The notes beneath the pieces were generated by a model, which saw only the letters and a list, made by a program, of their open reading frames with translations, was not told where the DNA came from and searched no databases. Both the position numbers and the translations under genes were made by a program. Source: Olsenella uli (GTDB taxonomy: Bacteria; Actinomycetota; Coriobacteriia; Coriobacteriales; Atopobiaceae). From it: DNA of 64,000 bases. The DNA is taken from contig NZ_JACJKN010000002.1 of assembly GCF_016900775.1 (NCBI RefSeq), positions 62,001 to 126,000 of the forward strand, read 5' to 3'. Positions 55,127-63,816 of the stretch are shown here, piece by piece (position 1 is the first letter of the stretch; each line of letters begins with the position of its first letter).

Positions 55127-56335
55127 ATGACCTATGACTTTACGACCATCCTCGACCGTGCCGGGCATGACGCGCTCGCGCTCGACGCCATCGGCGCTCC
55201 GGGCTCGGGATATCCCGCGCCTGACGAGGGCTTCGACCCCATCCCCATGTGGGTCGCGGACATGAACTTCCCCGTGGCGCCCTCTATCACGCGTGCCATC
55301 GAGGAGCGGCTCCAGTACTCAACCTTTGGCTACTTCCGTCCGAGCGATGCCTACTACCAGGCCATCATCGACTGGCACCGCGACCGCAAGGGCATGGGCG
55401 ACCTCGAGCCGCGCCACATCGGCTACGAGAACGGGGTGCTCGGCGGCGTGGTCTCGGCGCTCACGGCCTTTGCGGCGCCGGGGGATCCGGTACTCGTGCA
55501 CAGCCCCACCTACGTGGGCTTCACGCACGCGCTCGAGGACAACGGCTTCAAGATCGTGCACTCGCCGCTCGTTCGGGACGCGGACGGCGTCTGGCGCATG
55601 GACTTCGAGGACATGGAGCGCCGCCTTGCCGAGGGGCACATCCACGTGGCCATCTTCTGCTCGCCGCACAACCCCTGCGGGCGCGTGTGGGAGCGCTGGG
55701 AGGTCGAGCGGGCGATGGAGCTCTTCCGTGCCCACGACTGCGTGGTCGTCTCCGACGAGATCTGGTCGGACATCGTGCGCCCGGGGTACACCCACGTCCC
55801 CACGCAGTCCGTCTCCGACGACGCGCGCGAGCGCACGATTGCGCTCTACGCTCCGAGCAAGACCTTCAACCTCGCGGGGCTCATCGGCAGCTATCACGTC
55901 ATCTACAGCGACTACCTGCGCGACCGCGTTGAGTCCAAGGGCGCCAAGCCCCACTACAACTCGATGAACGTGCTCTCTCAGCATGCGCTCATCGGCGCCT
56001 ATGGCCCCGAGGGCCGCGCGTGGGCCGACGAGCTCAACCAGGTGATCGCCGGCAACGTGGACTGGGCGTGCGACTTCATCGAGCATAGCCTCCCCGGCGT
56101 TGACGTCTTCCGGCCGCAGGGCACCTACATGCTCTTCCTCGACTGCACGCGATGGTGCGAGAAGAGCGGGCGGGACATCGACGAGCTCCTGCGCGCCGGC
56201 TGGCGCGTGGGCGTCTACTGGCAGGACGGGCGTGCCTTCAACGGCCCCTGCCACATCCGCATGAACCTGGCACTGCCGCTCTCCCGCGTGCAGGAGGCCT
56301 TCGGGCGCCTGGAGTGTCACGTCTTCTCCGCTTAG
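55127..56335 (+). CDS. MalY/PatB-type cystathionine beta-lyase
   Basis: This is a 402-residue PLP-dependent aminotransferase-fold enzyme. The signature IPMWVADMNFPVAPSI near residue 40 is typical of MalY/PatB. VFSDEIW-like VVVSDEIWSDIV binds the ring, and the Schiff-base lysine is in APSKTFNLAGLIGSYHV (near 245). HPHNP-like FCSPHNPCGRVW is present. It cleaves carbon-sulfur bonds of cystathionine or cysteine conjugates. It could supply homocysteine together with the sulfhydrylase at 14616, although they are 40 kb apart. The ATG at 55127 follows GAAGGGACC. Confidence 0.9.
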   Translation: MTYDFTTILDRAGHDALALDAIGAPGSGYPAPDEGFDPIPMWVADMNFPVAPSITRAIEERLQYSTFGYFRPSDAYYQAIIDWHRDRKGMGDLEPRHIGYENGVLGGVVSALTAFAAPGDPVLVHSPTYVGFTHALEDNGFKIVHSPLVRDADGVWRMDFEDMERRLAEGHIHVAIFCSPHNPCGRVWERWEVERAMELFRAHDCVVVSDEIWSDIVRPGYTHVPTQSVSDDARERTIALYAPSKTFNLAGLIGSYHVIYSDYLRDRVESKGAKPHYNSMNVLSQHALIGAYGPEGRAWADELNQVIAGNVDWACDFIEHSLPGVDVFRPQGTYMLFLDCTRWCEKSGRDIDELLRAGWRVGVYWQDGRAFNGPCHIRMNLALPLSRVQEAFGRLECHVFSA

Positions 56336-56785
56336 GCGTGCCCAGCCAAGAGGGCTGACCTCTAGAGATTGGCGGTATCCCAAACATGGGTGGATGGGTG
56401 GGCAGGTGGGCGAGTGACTGCTTTCGAACAGACGGGGCCCTTCTGGATGCCCTATCCGGTCGGAAGCTGTCACTCACCAACTCAACTAACTCGCCTATCT
56501 GCTCGCTTGCCCGCGCGTGGACTTGTCGCCGCGTTCTGCATCCAGCCCTCGTGCCGGCAAGCTTTTGGTAAGGCGCGTCAGCATTTCGTATCGAGAGCGT
56601 CAGCATCCGCGCGGGGACCGGCCGGCCCCCGCGCGGACTTTCGTAAGGCTTGGTCAGTGGTCGGTAAGGCTCCCCCGAGCGCGCGGAATCGACGGCCGGG
56701 CGATTCGTACCATCTCCCCCGGAGTCCGCGATGCGGACAGGACAACACGTGAAGGGGCGCGTGCCCCGAAGGGAGAGTCATCGCG
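56336..56785 (+). promoter_or_regulatory. 450-bp upstream region of the phosphonate operon
   Basis: I see no gene here. A direct repeat GCGTCAGCAT occurs at 56575-56584 and 56597-56606 (22-bp step, two helical turns). Around it are three GTAAGGC sites (near 56568, 56644 and 56668). A GC stem CCGCGCGGGG / CCCCGCGCGG (56607-56636) follows. The repeats could be binding sites for a phosphate-starvation regulator, but they do not match the E. coli Pho box. Confidence 0.4.
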
Positions 56786-57895
56786 ATGAGCCTCAACAAG
56801 ACCCCGATGTCCCGTCGTTCGTTCCTCGGCGCCCTGGGCGTCACCGCCCTTGGCCTCGGTCTCGGCCTCACCGGCTGCGGCGGCACCGACGCCGGCAAGG
56901 GCGGCGCCGCCACGAGCACCGATGACGCTGCCGGCGCCGACGCCGCCTCGCTCGACAAGATCACCATGGTGTGGCTGCCCAACGAGTCCGCCGCCGAGTT
57001 CGACGCGGGCCGCGAGGAGTTTGGCCGCGTCCTCTCCGAGTACGCGGGCGTCGAGGTGGAGCTCATGACCACCACCGACTACAACGTCGCCATCGAGGCC
57101 ATCGCCTCCGGCAAGGCCCAGATGGCCAACCTCGGCGCCGAGGGCTACATCCAGGCCCAGGAGAAGAACCCCAACGTCCACTCCCTCTTCACCACGGCCG
57201 ACACCGAGGGCACCCTCGACGGCGCCAAGTACTACAGCCGCATCGCCGTGCCCGCCGACCAGCTGTCCGAGTACGAGGACTCCTCCTCCGCCACCGGCTA
57301 CTCCATCAAGAACATCAAGGGCAAGCGCATGAGCTTCGTCACGCAGACCTCCACCTCCGGCTTCAAGGTGCCCTGCAACGCCATCATGGCCGAGTTCCCT
57401 GACGAGGTGACCTCCACCGACGAGCTTGCCCAGCCCGGCTTCTTCAGCCAGGTCCTCTTTGGCAACTCCCACCCGGGCTCCTGCGTGAACCTGCTCCAGG
57501 GCGACGCCGACGTGGCCGCCTTCGATGACATCGACGTCGACATGTACCTCGCCGTCCCCGAGGGCGAGCGCGACGCCGTGAACCAGCCCGGCGCCGTCTA
57601 CGGCGTGGCCGAGGGCGCGGCCCAGCCCTTCGACCGCGTCCAGGGCAAGGAGTTCGGCATCATCCAGTCCACCCCCGTCCTCAACGGCCCCATCGTCTAC
57701 AACGCCGACGTGCTGCCCGAGGACCTCAAGGACAAGATCCTCGCGGGCATGACCTCCGCCGACGTCGCCAACAACGAGCAGCTCTTCGCCCCCGAGGACG
57801 CCGAGGGCACCGGCGCCATCTGGAGCAAGGGCGACACCGCCGGCTTCATCGCGGTCGACGATGAGTGGTACGACCCCATCCGCGAGCTCGCCTAG
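56786..57895 (+). CDS. phnD: Phosphonate ABC transporter substrate-binding lipoprotein
   Basis: The protein has 369 residues. A lipoprotein signal (RRSFLGALGVTALGLGLGLTGC, Cys near 31) includes a twin-arginine-like start. A Ser/Asp/Ala-rich linker follows and then the PhnD-type fold: ITMVWLPNESAAEF, VEVELMTTTDYNVAIEAIASGKAQMANLG (landmark near 85-115), and FVTQTSTSGFKVPCNA for the phosphonate pocket. It binds phosphonates or phosphite outside the membrane. First gene of the phn operon; the ATG at 56786 follows GGGAGAG. Confidence 0.92.
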   Translation: MSLNKTPMSRRSFLGALGVTALGLGLGLTGCGGTDAGKGGAATSTDDAAGADAASLDKITMVWLPNESAAEFDAGREEFGRVLSEYAGVEVELMTTTDYNVAIEAIASGKAQMANLGAEGYIQAQEKNPNVHSLFTTADTEGTLDGAKYYSRIAVPADQLSEYEDSSSATGYSIKNIKGKRMSFVTQTSTSGFKVPCNAIMAEFPDEVTSTDELAQPGFFSQVLFGNSHPGSCVNLLQGDADVAAFDDIDVDMYLAVPEGERDAVNQPGAVYGVAEGAAQPFDRVQGKEFGIIQSTPVLNGPIVYNADVLPEDLKDKILAGMTSADVANNEQLFAPEDAEGTGAIWSKGDTAGFIAVDDEWYDPIRELA

Positions 57896-57995
57896 ACCAC
57901 CCTGCTGCCCGGCACCCTTCCCGCCGGGCCCCTCCAGGCGGCGTCCGGCGCTTGGCGTCGGGCGCCGCGCCCGCACGAAAAAGGAAAGGAGCGTC

Positions 57996-58850
57996 ATGGA
58001 CACCACCCAGCTGCTTGCCGTGACCGGTCTTGGCAAGGCGTATCAGACGCGCCGCGGCGACGAGGGGCAGCGCGCGCTCACGGACGTCGACTTCACGGCG
58101 GAGCCCGGCGAGCTCATCACCGTCATCGGGCCCTCCGGCGCCGGCAAGTCCACGTTTCTGCGCTGCATCAACCGCCTCATCGAGCCCACCGACGGCACCG
58201 TCGTCTTCTGCGGCCAGGACATCACGCACCTCTCGCGGGGGCAGCTCCGCCCGGTGCATCGTCAGATAGCGATGATCTTCCAGAACTACAACCTGGTCTA
58301 TCGTCTCACCGCGATTCAGAACGTGCTGCACGGTCGCCTGGGGTACAAAAACGTGCTCGCGGGAAGCCTCGGCCTCTATACGGAGGAGGAGAAGATCCAC
58401 GCCTTCGAGCTCCTCGACGAGGTGGGCCTGGGAGAGTTTGCGTATCGTCGCGCCGACCAGCTCTCCGGCGGGCAGAAGCAGCGCGTCGGCATCGCGCGCG
58501 CCCTCATGCAGGACCCCAAGATCATGCTCTGCGACGAGCCGATCGCGAGCCTCGACCCCAAGAGCTCGCGCATGGTCATGGAGCAGCTGCGCCGGCTTTC
58601 CCGCTCCCGCGGCATCACCTGCATCGTGAACCTCCACCAGGTTGACTTTGCCCTTGAGTTCTCCGACCGCATCGTGGGGCTGCGCGCCGGCGAGAAGGTC
58701 TTCGACGGCTCCCCGGCGGAGTGCACCCCCGACGTCATCCGCGGCATCTACGAGGGGGACGCCGAGGCCATGGTCGACGTGACGGTCGGGGCCGAGAAGG
58801 ACGGGCGGGTCGTCGCCCCCGCCGCGCCCGCGATGGGGGAGGCCCGATGA
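57996..58850 (+). CDS. phnC: Phosphonate ABC transporter ATPase
   Basis: The 284-residue protein has Walker A GPSGAGKSTFLR, the Q-loop MIFQNYNLVYRLT (typical of PhnC), the signature LSGGQKQRVGIA, Walker B IMLCDEPIASLDP and the H-loop NLHQVDFA. About 30 extra C-terminal residues are Ala-rich. It energises uptake through the two permeases. The start is the ATG at 57996 behind AAAGGAAAGGAG; it is separated from phnD by 100 bp and overlaps the next gene by four bases. Confidence 0.95.
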   Translation: MDTTQLLAVTGLGKAYQTRRGDEGQRALTDVDFTAEPGELITVIGPSGAGKSTFLRCINRLIEPTDGTVVFCGQDITHLSRGQLRPVHRQIAMIFQNYNLVYRLTAIQNVLHGRLGYKNVLAGSLGLYTEEEKIHAFELLDEVGLGEFAYRRADQLSGGQKQRVGIARALMQDPKIMLCDEPIASLDPKSSRMVMEQLRRLSRSRGITCIVNLHQVDFALEFSDRIVGLRAGEKVFDGSPAECTPDVIRGIYEGDAEAMVDVTVGAEKDGRVVAPAAPAMGEAR

Positions 58851-59671
58851 GCGCGGGTGTCGCGGCCGCCTCGCGCCCCTCGGTCGACCTCGCGTGGTTC
58901 CGGCGCAAGCAGCTGCGCGCGATCGCGATCGTCGTCGCGGCCGTGCTGGTGTTCCAGGGCTGCTCGATGATCTGCAACTTCAGCCTCGCCTACGCCATCA
59001 CCTCGATTCCGGCCGCCTTCGTCTGGATGCTCCAGAACTTCATCCCCACGGCCGAGTCGTTCCAGTACTTCTCGATCATCATCGAGCAGACCGTCTCGAC
59101 GGCGCTCGACAGCGTGGCGGCGACGATGGTCGCGGCCGTTGCGGGCATCGTGCTCTCGGTGCTCGGATCCTCCTCGGTCGGCGTGGAGTGCGCTCCGGTG
59201 CGCGCCGTCATCCGGGCGATCGCGAGCGTCTTTCGCAACATCCCGATGATCGCGTGGGCGCTTCTGCTCCTCCTCTCGTTCAAGCAGAACGAGTTCACCG
59301 GGTTTCTCGCCCTGTTCCTCACCACCTTCGGGCAGCTGACGCGCTTCTTCCTGGACACCTTCGACGAGATTCCGGGCGGCCCCATCGAGGCGCTGCGCGC
59401 GACGGGCGCCTCGTACTGGCAGGTCGTGTTCCAGGCGGGCATCCCGCTCGCGGTGGCGGACCTCATGAGCTGGATGCTCTACATGGTGGAGACCAACATC
59501 CGCTCGGCCACGCTCATCGGACTTCTCACGGGCACGGGCATCGGCTTTGTCTTCAACCTGTACTACACGTCGTTTCGCTATGACACCGCGGGCCTCGTGA
59601 TCATCGTGACGATCGTCTTCGTCCTCGTGATCGAGGCCGTGTCCAACAAGGCGAGGAGGTCGATGATCTGA
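58847..59671 (+). CDS. phnE: Phosphonate ABC transporter permease, first copy
   Basis: The protein has 274 residues with six hydrophobic segments. The permease loop is near residue 185 (EALRATGASYWQVVFQAGIP), the contact site for PhnC. Helices are near 25-45, 90-112, 132-150, 160-175, 205-225 and 250-268. It overlaps phnC (ATGA) and shares one base with the following phnE gene, so the two probably form a heterodimeric channel. The N-terminus is longer than in the second copy's homologues. Confidence 0.92.
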   Translation: MSAGVAAASRPSVDLAWFRRKQLRAIAIVVAAVLVFQGCSMICNFSLAYAITSIPAAFVWMLQNFIPTAESFQYFSIIIEQTVSTALDSVAATMVAAVAGIVLSVLGSSSVGVECAPVRAVIRAIASVFRNIPMIAWALLLLLSFKQNEFTGFLALFLTTFGQLTRFFLDTFDEIPGGPIEALRATGASYWQVVFQAGIPLAVADLMSWMLYMVETNIRSATLIGLLTGTGIGFVFNLYYTSFRYDTAGLVIIVTIVFVLVIEAVSNKARRSMI

Positions 59672-60549
59672 TGGAGAGCGTGCGCCTCACCGAGGGCGCG
59701 GCGGCGACCGTCGAGCGCGACGTGCGCGGCAAGATCCGCCTCACCTCGTCCTCCAACCGCAACGCGTCCGTGCAGCTGACCCTGGCCGTGCTTGCCGCGC
59801 TCACCGTGGTGACGTTCCTGCGCATGGGATACGGCACCGTGGACCTCGCGCAGGCCACCCGCCAGGCCCTCTCGGACTTCTGGGCCATGATGGCCCAGCC
59901 CGCCCTCGACCCGCCCTACGGCGCCGGCCACTTCACGTGGGAGACGGTGCTCGAGAGCGCCGTCATCACGCTGGCCATCACGGCCATCACCACGGTCATC
60001 TCGGGCATCGTGTCGTTCTTCCTGGCGCTCGCCGCCTCGGAGAACCTCTCGAGCCCCGCGGTCTCCAACGCGGTCAAGGCCGTCGTGGCGATCATCCGCT
60101 CCATTCCCACGATCCTCTGGGTCCTCGTCTTCACCGTGGCCATCGGCCTGGGCTCCGAGGCGGCGGTGCTCGGCATCTCGTTCCACTCGATCGCCTATCT
60201 CACCAAGAGCTACTCCGAGTCGTTCGAGGAGATTGACGCGGGCGTGATCGAGGCCCTGCGCGCCTCGGGCGCGAGCTTCTGGCAGGTGGTCTTCCAGGCG
60301 ATCGTGCCGGCCACCATCACCAAGATCATCTCCTGGACGTTCATCCGCCTGGAGATCAACTTCACCAACGCGGTGGCCGTGGGCGCCTTCGCCGGCGCGG
60401 GCGGGATCGGCTTTCAGCTCTACCAGGCGGGCAGCCGCTACTACAACCTCCACGAGGTGGGCGTGATCGTCTACGTGTGCCTCATCGCGGCCTTCGTGCT
60501 CGAGTTCGTCTCGGTGCGCCTGCGCCGCCGCTACATCCTCAACGACTAG
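59671..60549 (+). CDS. phnE: Phosphonate ABC transporter permease, second copy
   Basis: The protein has 292 residues with the same fold. The ATPase-contact loop is EALRASGASFWQVVFQAIVP near residue 195, and VAVGAFAGAGGIGFQLYQAGSRYY near the end is a PhnE hallmark. It starts in the stop codon of the first copy (TGATG). Two PhnE genes in tandem are known in several bacteria. A 133-bp gap with hairpins follows before phnG. Confidence 0.92.
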   Translation: MESVRLTEGAAATVERDVRGKIRLTSSSNRNASVQLTLAVLAALTVVTFLRMGYGTVDLAQATRQALSDFWAMMAQPALDPPYGAGHFTWETVLESAVITLAITAITTVISGIVSFFLALAASENLSSPAVSNAVKAVVAIIRSIPTILWVLVFTVAIGLGSEAAVLGISFHSIAYLTKSYSESFEEIDAGVIEALRASGASFWQVVFQAIVPATITKIISWTFIRLEINFTNAVAVGAFAGAGGIGFQLYQAGSRYYNLHEVGVIVYVCLIAAFVLEFVSVRLRRRYILND

Positions 60550-60674
60550 CAGGAAAAAGGGGACGGGTTATTTCCTGCAGCTTAATTGGGACAGGCCTGT
60601 CCCGCGCCCGCACCCCCGGCCGAGGCCTGCCCCAAAACCTCTGAAAGAAAAAAACACGTCCCCAATTTGCAGAA
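60550..60674 (+). promoter_or_regulatory. Structured spacer between phnE and phnG
   Basis: A CAGGAAA/TTTCCTG hairpin (60550-60577) is followed by AATTGGGACAGG (near 60586) and, at the far end, CGTCCCCAATTTGCAG (60657-60672), which pair as a foldback. The motif resembles the palindrome at 28368. It may limit read-through from transporter genes into the lyase genes. Confidence 0.5.
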
Positions 60675-60682
60675 AGGAACGC

Positions 60683-61147
60683 ATGATTTCAAGACGGAGA
60701 AGGACCGAGGCGCTCGTGGAGAGCGACCCCTCGGTGGCACGCGGGCTCGCGGAGCTCGTGGAGCGCGCGTCCGAGGTCCGCGAGGTCGTCCCCGCGCGAC
60801 AGGGCCTCGTCATGTGCCAGGTTCGCGAGACGGCGAGAAACTCGCGGTTCTACCTCGGCGAGGCGCTCATGACCGAGTGCCGCGTGAGGATCGGCGACGT
60901 GGAGGGGCTCGGCGCCGTCCTCGGCGGGGACGCCGCCCTCGCGCACGACCTCGCGGTGGTGGACGCCGCGCTCTCGGGCGCGGACCTGTGCGCCGACGTG
61001 GTCGCGGAGCTCGAGCGCGGCATCCTCGCCGCGGAGCGCCGGGTTGCCGACGGGCGTGCCCGCGCCGCGGCCCGCACGTGCGTCTCGCGCGTGAGCTTCG
61101 ACGAGATGGGCGGCCAGGACATGAGCGTGCAGGCGGTGGTCAAATGA
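60683..61147 (+). CDS. phnG: C-P lyase subunit PhnG
   Basis: The 154-residue protein has VVPARQGLVMCQVRETARNSRFYLGEALMTECRV (a landmark for residues 34-67) typical of PhnG, and a helical C-terminus. PhnG works with PhnH, PhnI and PhnL to attach the phosphonate to ATP's ribose, giving ribose 1-phosphonate triphosphate. It overlaps phnH by four bases (ATGA). The start is behind AGAAAGGAACGC. Confidence 0.9.
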   Translation: MISRRRRTEALVESDPSVARGLAELVERASEVREVVPARQGLVMCQVRETARNSRFYLGEALMTECRVRIGDVEGLGAVLGGDAALAHDLAVVDAALSGADLCADVVAELERGILAAERRVADGRARAAARTCVSRVSFDEMGGQDMSVQAVVK

Positions 61148-61827
61148 CGCGCGACGACGTCTTCGAGCGCGACTCGGTCCTCGATCGGCGCGCCTTTGCC
61201 CTCCAGGCGGCCTTCCGCGCCCTGCTTGACGCGACGGCGCGCCCCGGGGAGGCCGTGGAGCTTCCGCGGGCGGACGGGCCGTGCGCGGCCGACGCCGCCG
61301 AGGCGGGGCTCTACCCCTCGACGGTCGAGGTGGCCGACGTCCTGCTCGACGCCGCCACCACGTTCGCGGTCGCGGGGTGCGCGGGCGAGGGCGCCCTGCC
61401 GGCCCGCGTGACCTCTCGGCGCACCCACGCGCTTCTCGCCCCGCTCGACGAGGCCCCCTACGTGCTGCTGCCCGAGGCCGTCCGCGCCGACGGGGCCGCG
61501 CGCGCCATCGCGGCGCTCACGCCCGGCACCCTGCTCGACCCGCACCTCGGGGCGACCTGCCTGGTGGAGTGCTCCGCCCTCGTGGGCACGGGGCGCGACC
61601 GCGCGCGCGTGGGGTCCGTCTCGGGGGACGTCCCCACGAGCCGCTGGCGCCTCACGGGCCCGGGCATCAAGGAGAGCGCGGTCGTGGAGTGCGACCGGGC
61701 GGACGTCCTTCTTGCCCGCGCCGGCCGCGCGGACGAGTTTCCCTGCGGGATCGACCTCGTGCTCGTCAGTCGGGCGGGGCACGTGGTCGCCATCCCGCGC
61801 ACGACGCGGATAGAGGAGGTGGCCTGA
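61144..61827 (+). CDS. phnH: C-P lyase subunit PhnH
   Basis: The protein is 227 residues. AFRALLDATARPGEAVELP at the N-terminus and GTLLDPHLGATCLVECSAL are PhnH landmarks, and LTGPGIKESAVVE resembles the PLP-like dimer fold seen in the E. coli protein structure. It belongs to the GHIJ core complex. It overlaps phnG and phnI, so the stoichiometry is set by coupled translation. Confidence 0.9.
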   Translation: MTRDDVFERDSVLDRRAFALQAAFRALLDATARPGEAVELPRADGPCAADAAEAGLYPSTVEVADVLLDAATTFAVAGCAGEGALPARVTSRRTHALLAPLDEAPYVLLPEAVRADGAARAIAALTPGTLLDPHLGATCLVECSALVGTGRDRARVGSVSGDVPTSRWRLTGPGIKESAVVECDRADVLLARAGRADEFPCGIDLVLVSRAGHVVAIPRTTRIEEVA

Positions 61828-62960
61828 TGGGATACGTTGCCGTGAGCGGCGGCGAGCAGGCGATCGCCGCCTCGCTCGACCTGCTTGAGGAGCGACGCCT
61901 CGAGGGCGGGGCCGTGTCCTGCGCGCTCATTCGCGACGCGCTGCCCGAGCTCGTCGAGCAGGTGCAGTCCGAGGGGTCGCTCTGGGCCCCCGACGAGGCG
62001 GCCGTGGCCGTCAAGCAGGCGCGCGGATCGGTTGAGGAGGCCGTCTTCCTCATGCGCGCGTGGCGCTCCACGCTCGAGCGGCTCTACGTCTCGCGCGTGA
62101 TCGACACCTCGAAGATGCGCGTCGACCGCAGGATCTCCGCCGCGTTCAAGGACGTCGCGGGCGGCCAGGTGCTCGGCGCCACGCGTGACTACTCGCACCG
62201 CCTCATCGACTTCGACCTTGCAGACGAGACGCCCGCCGACGTGCGCGAGCGCCTTCGCCAGATCGGCGAGAACCTCGCCGACGAGGCGGACCCCTCCCGC
62301 GCGGCCGACGACGCCGAGACGCTCGCGCACATGCCGCGCGTCCTGGACTACCTCCGCTCGCTCGACATGGTGCGCTCCTGGCCGGTCGACGACGCCGAGC
62401 CAATCGACGTCACCAAGACGCCCCTCTCCTTCCCCGCGCCGAGAAGCGCGGTCCTCCAGGCGCTCTCCCGCGGCCTCACGCAGGCGGTGGTGGCCATCGG
62501 CTACGCGGCCATCCGCGGCTTTGGCCTCTCGCACCCCACGGTGGGGGAGCTCCGCCGCGGCGACCTCGCGGTGACCATCGACGCCCCGGGGGGCGCTGGC
62601 GAGAAGGACGACGCCTACTACCTGGGCTCCATTCCCGCCACGGAGGTGGAGAGCCTCATCGTCTGCGACGAGGTGGACGAGCGCGGCCAGCACCGCTCCG
62701 CGCTCGACGTGGGCTATGGCCTGGTGATGGGCGCAGACGAGTCCAAGGCCATCGCCATGAGCGTGCTCGACCACAGCCTGCGCGCGGACGACGTGCGCTT
62801 TCCCACCCAGGACCAGGAGTTCGTCCTCTACCACATCGACGGCGTGGAGGCCACCGGCTTCATCAGCCACCTCAAGCTGCCCCACTACGTCACCTTCCAG
62901 AGCAAGCTCGACTCGGCGATCCGCTCCATGGCCGAGAAGGGGGGCGAGTCCGATGCGTAG
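61827..62960 (+). CDS. phnI: C-P lyase subunit PhnI
   Basis: The 377-residue protein opens MGYVAVSGGEQAI, the usual PhnI start. RDYSHRLIDFDL, GYAAIRGFGLSHPTVGELR and FPTQDQEFVLYHIDGVEATGF (landmarks) follow the family. PhnI has nucleosidase activity that frees adenine from ATP in the first C-P lyase step. The ATG shares one base with the phnH stop, and its end overlaps phnJ by 8 bp. Confidence 0.93.
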   Translation: MGYVAVSGGEQAIAASLDLLEERRLEGGAVSCALIRDALPELVEQVQSEGSLWAPDEAAVAVKQARGSVEEAVFLMRAWRSTLERLYVSRVIDTSKMRVDRRISAAFKDVAGGQVLGATRDYSHRLIDFDLADETPADVRERLRQIGENLADEADPSRAADDAETLAHMPRVLDYLRSLDMVRSWPVDDAEPIDVTKTPLSFPAPRSAVLQALSRGLTQAVVAIGYAAIRGFGLSHPTVGELRRGDLAVTIDAPGGAGEKDDAYYLGSIPATEVESLIVCDEVDERGQHRSALDVGYGLVMGADESKAIAMSVLDHSLRADDVRFPTQDQEFVLYHIDGVEATGFISHLKLPHYVTFQSKLDSAIRSMAEKGGESDA

Positions 62961-63816
62961 GAACTACAACTTCGCCTTCCTCGACGAGGGCTCCAAGCGC
63001 GAGATTCGCCGGGCGGCGCTCAAGGCCGTGGCCATCCCGGGCTACCAGGTGCCCTTTGCCAGCCGCGAGATGCCCATCGGACGCGGCTGGGGCACGGGCG
63101 GCCTGCAGCTCACGCTCTCCTGCATCGGACCCGACGACGTGCTTAAGGTCATCGACCAGGGCTCTGACGCGAGCGTGAACGCGGTCTCCATCCGCCGCCT
63201 CGTGCGCGAGACCACGGGCGTGGCAACCACCACGCACACGGGGGAGGCCACGCTCATCCAGAGCCGCCACCGCATCCCCGAGCGCCCGCTCACCCGCGAC
63301 CAGCTGCTCGTGCTGCAGGTTCCCACCCCGGAGCCGCTGCGCACCTACGAGCCGCGCGAGACCGTCACGCGCCGCCTCCACGCCGAGGCCGAGTACACGG
63401 GCGCCTATCTCGAGCTCTTCGAGCAGGTGGTGCGCTACGGCACCACCACGACGGGCGCGGACCACCCCGTGATGGTGAACGGGCGCTACGTCATGGCGCC
63501 GAGCCCCATCCCGCGCTACGACAACGCCAAGCTCAACGACTCCGAGAACCTCACGCTGCTCGGCGCCGGCCGCGAGAAGAAGATCTACGCCGTGCCGCCG
63601 CACACCCGCGTGGAGTCGCTCGCCTTTGACGACCACCCGTTCGTGACCGAGGACTTCGAGGGGGCGCGCTGCTGCGTCTGCGGCGCCACGGGCGTCTACC
63701 TCACCCAGACCGTGGACCCTGCGACGGGCGAGCCCGCCTGGCAGTGCTCCGACACCGACTTCTGCGCCCAGCGCGCCGCCGCGCGCGCCGCGGCCGAGAG
63801 GGGAGGCGATGCCTGA
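62953..63816 (+). CDS. phnJ: C-P lyase PhnJ, radical SAM enzyme
   Basis: The 287-residue protein is the catalytic C-P lyase. The iron-sulfur cysteines are C240, C243, C265 and C271, which exactly matches the known CX2CX21CX5C spacing. The start FAFLDEGSKREIRRA and IGRGWGTGGLQLTLS are family phrases. PhnJ cleaves the carbon-phosphorus bond by radical chemistry, releasing methane from methylphosphonate. It shares one base with the phnK start. Confidence 0.96.
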   Translation: MRRNYNFAFLDEGSKREIRRAALKAVAIPGYQVPFASREMPIGRGWGTGGLQLTLSCIGPDDVLKVIDQGSDASVNAVSIRRLVRETTGVATTTHTGEATLIQSRHRIPERPLTRDQLLVLQVPTPEPLRTYEPRETVTRRLHAEAEYTGAYLELFEQVVRYGTTTTGADHPVMVNGRYVMAPSPIPRYDNAKLNDSENLTLLGAGREKKIYAVPPHTRVESLAFDDHPFVTEDFEGARCCVCGATGVYLTQTVDPATGEPAWQCSDTDFCAQRAAARAAAERGGDA

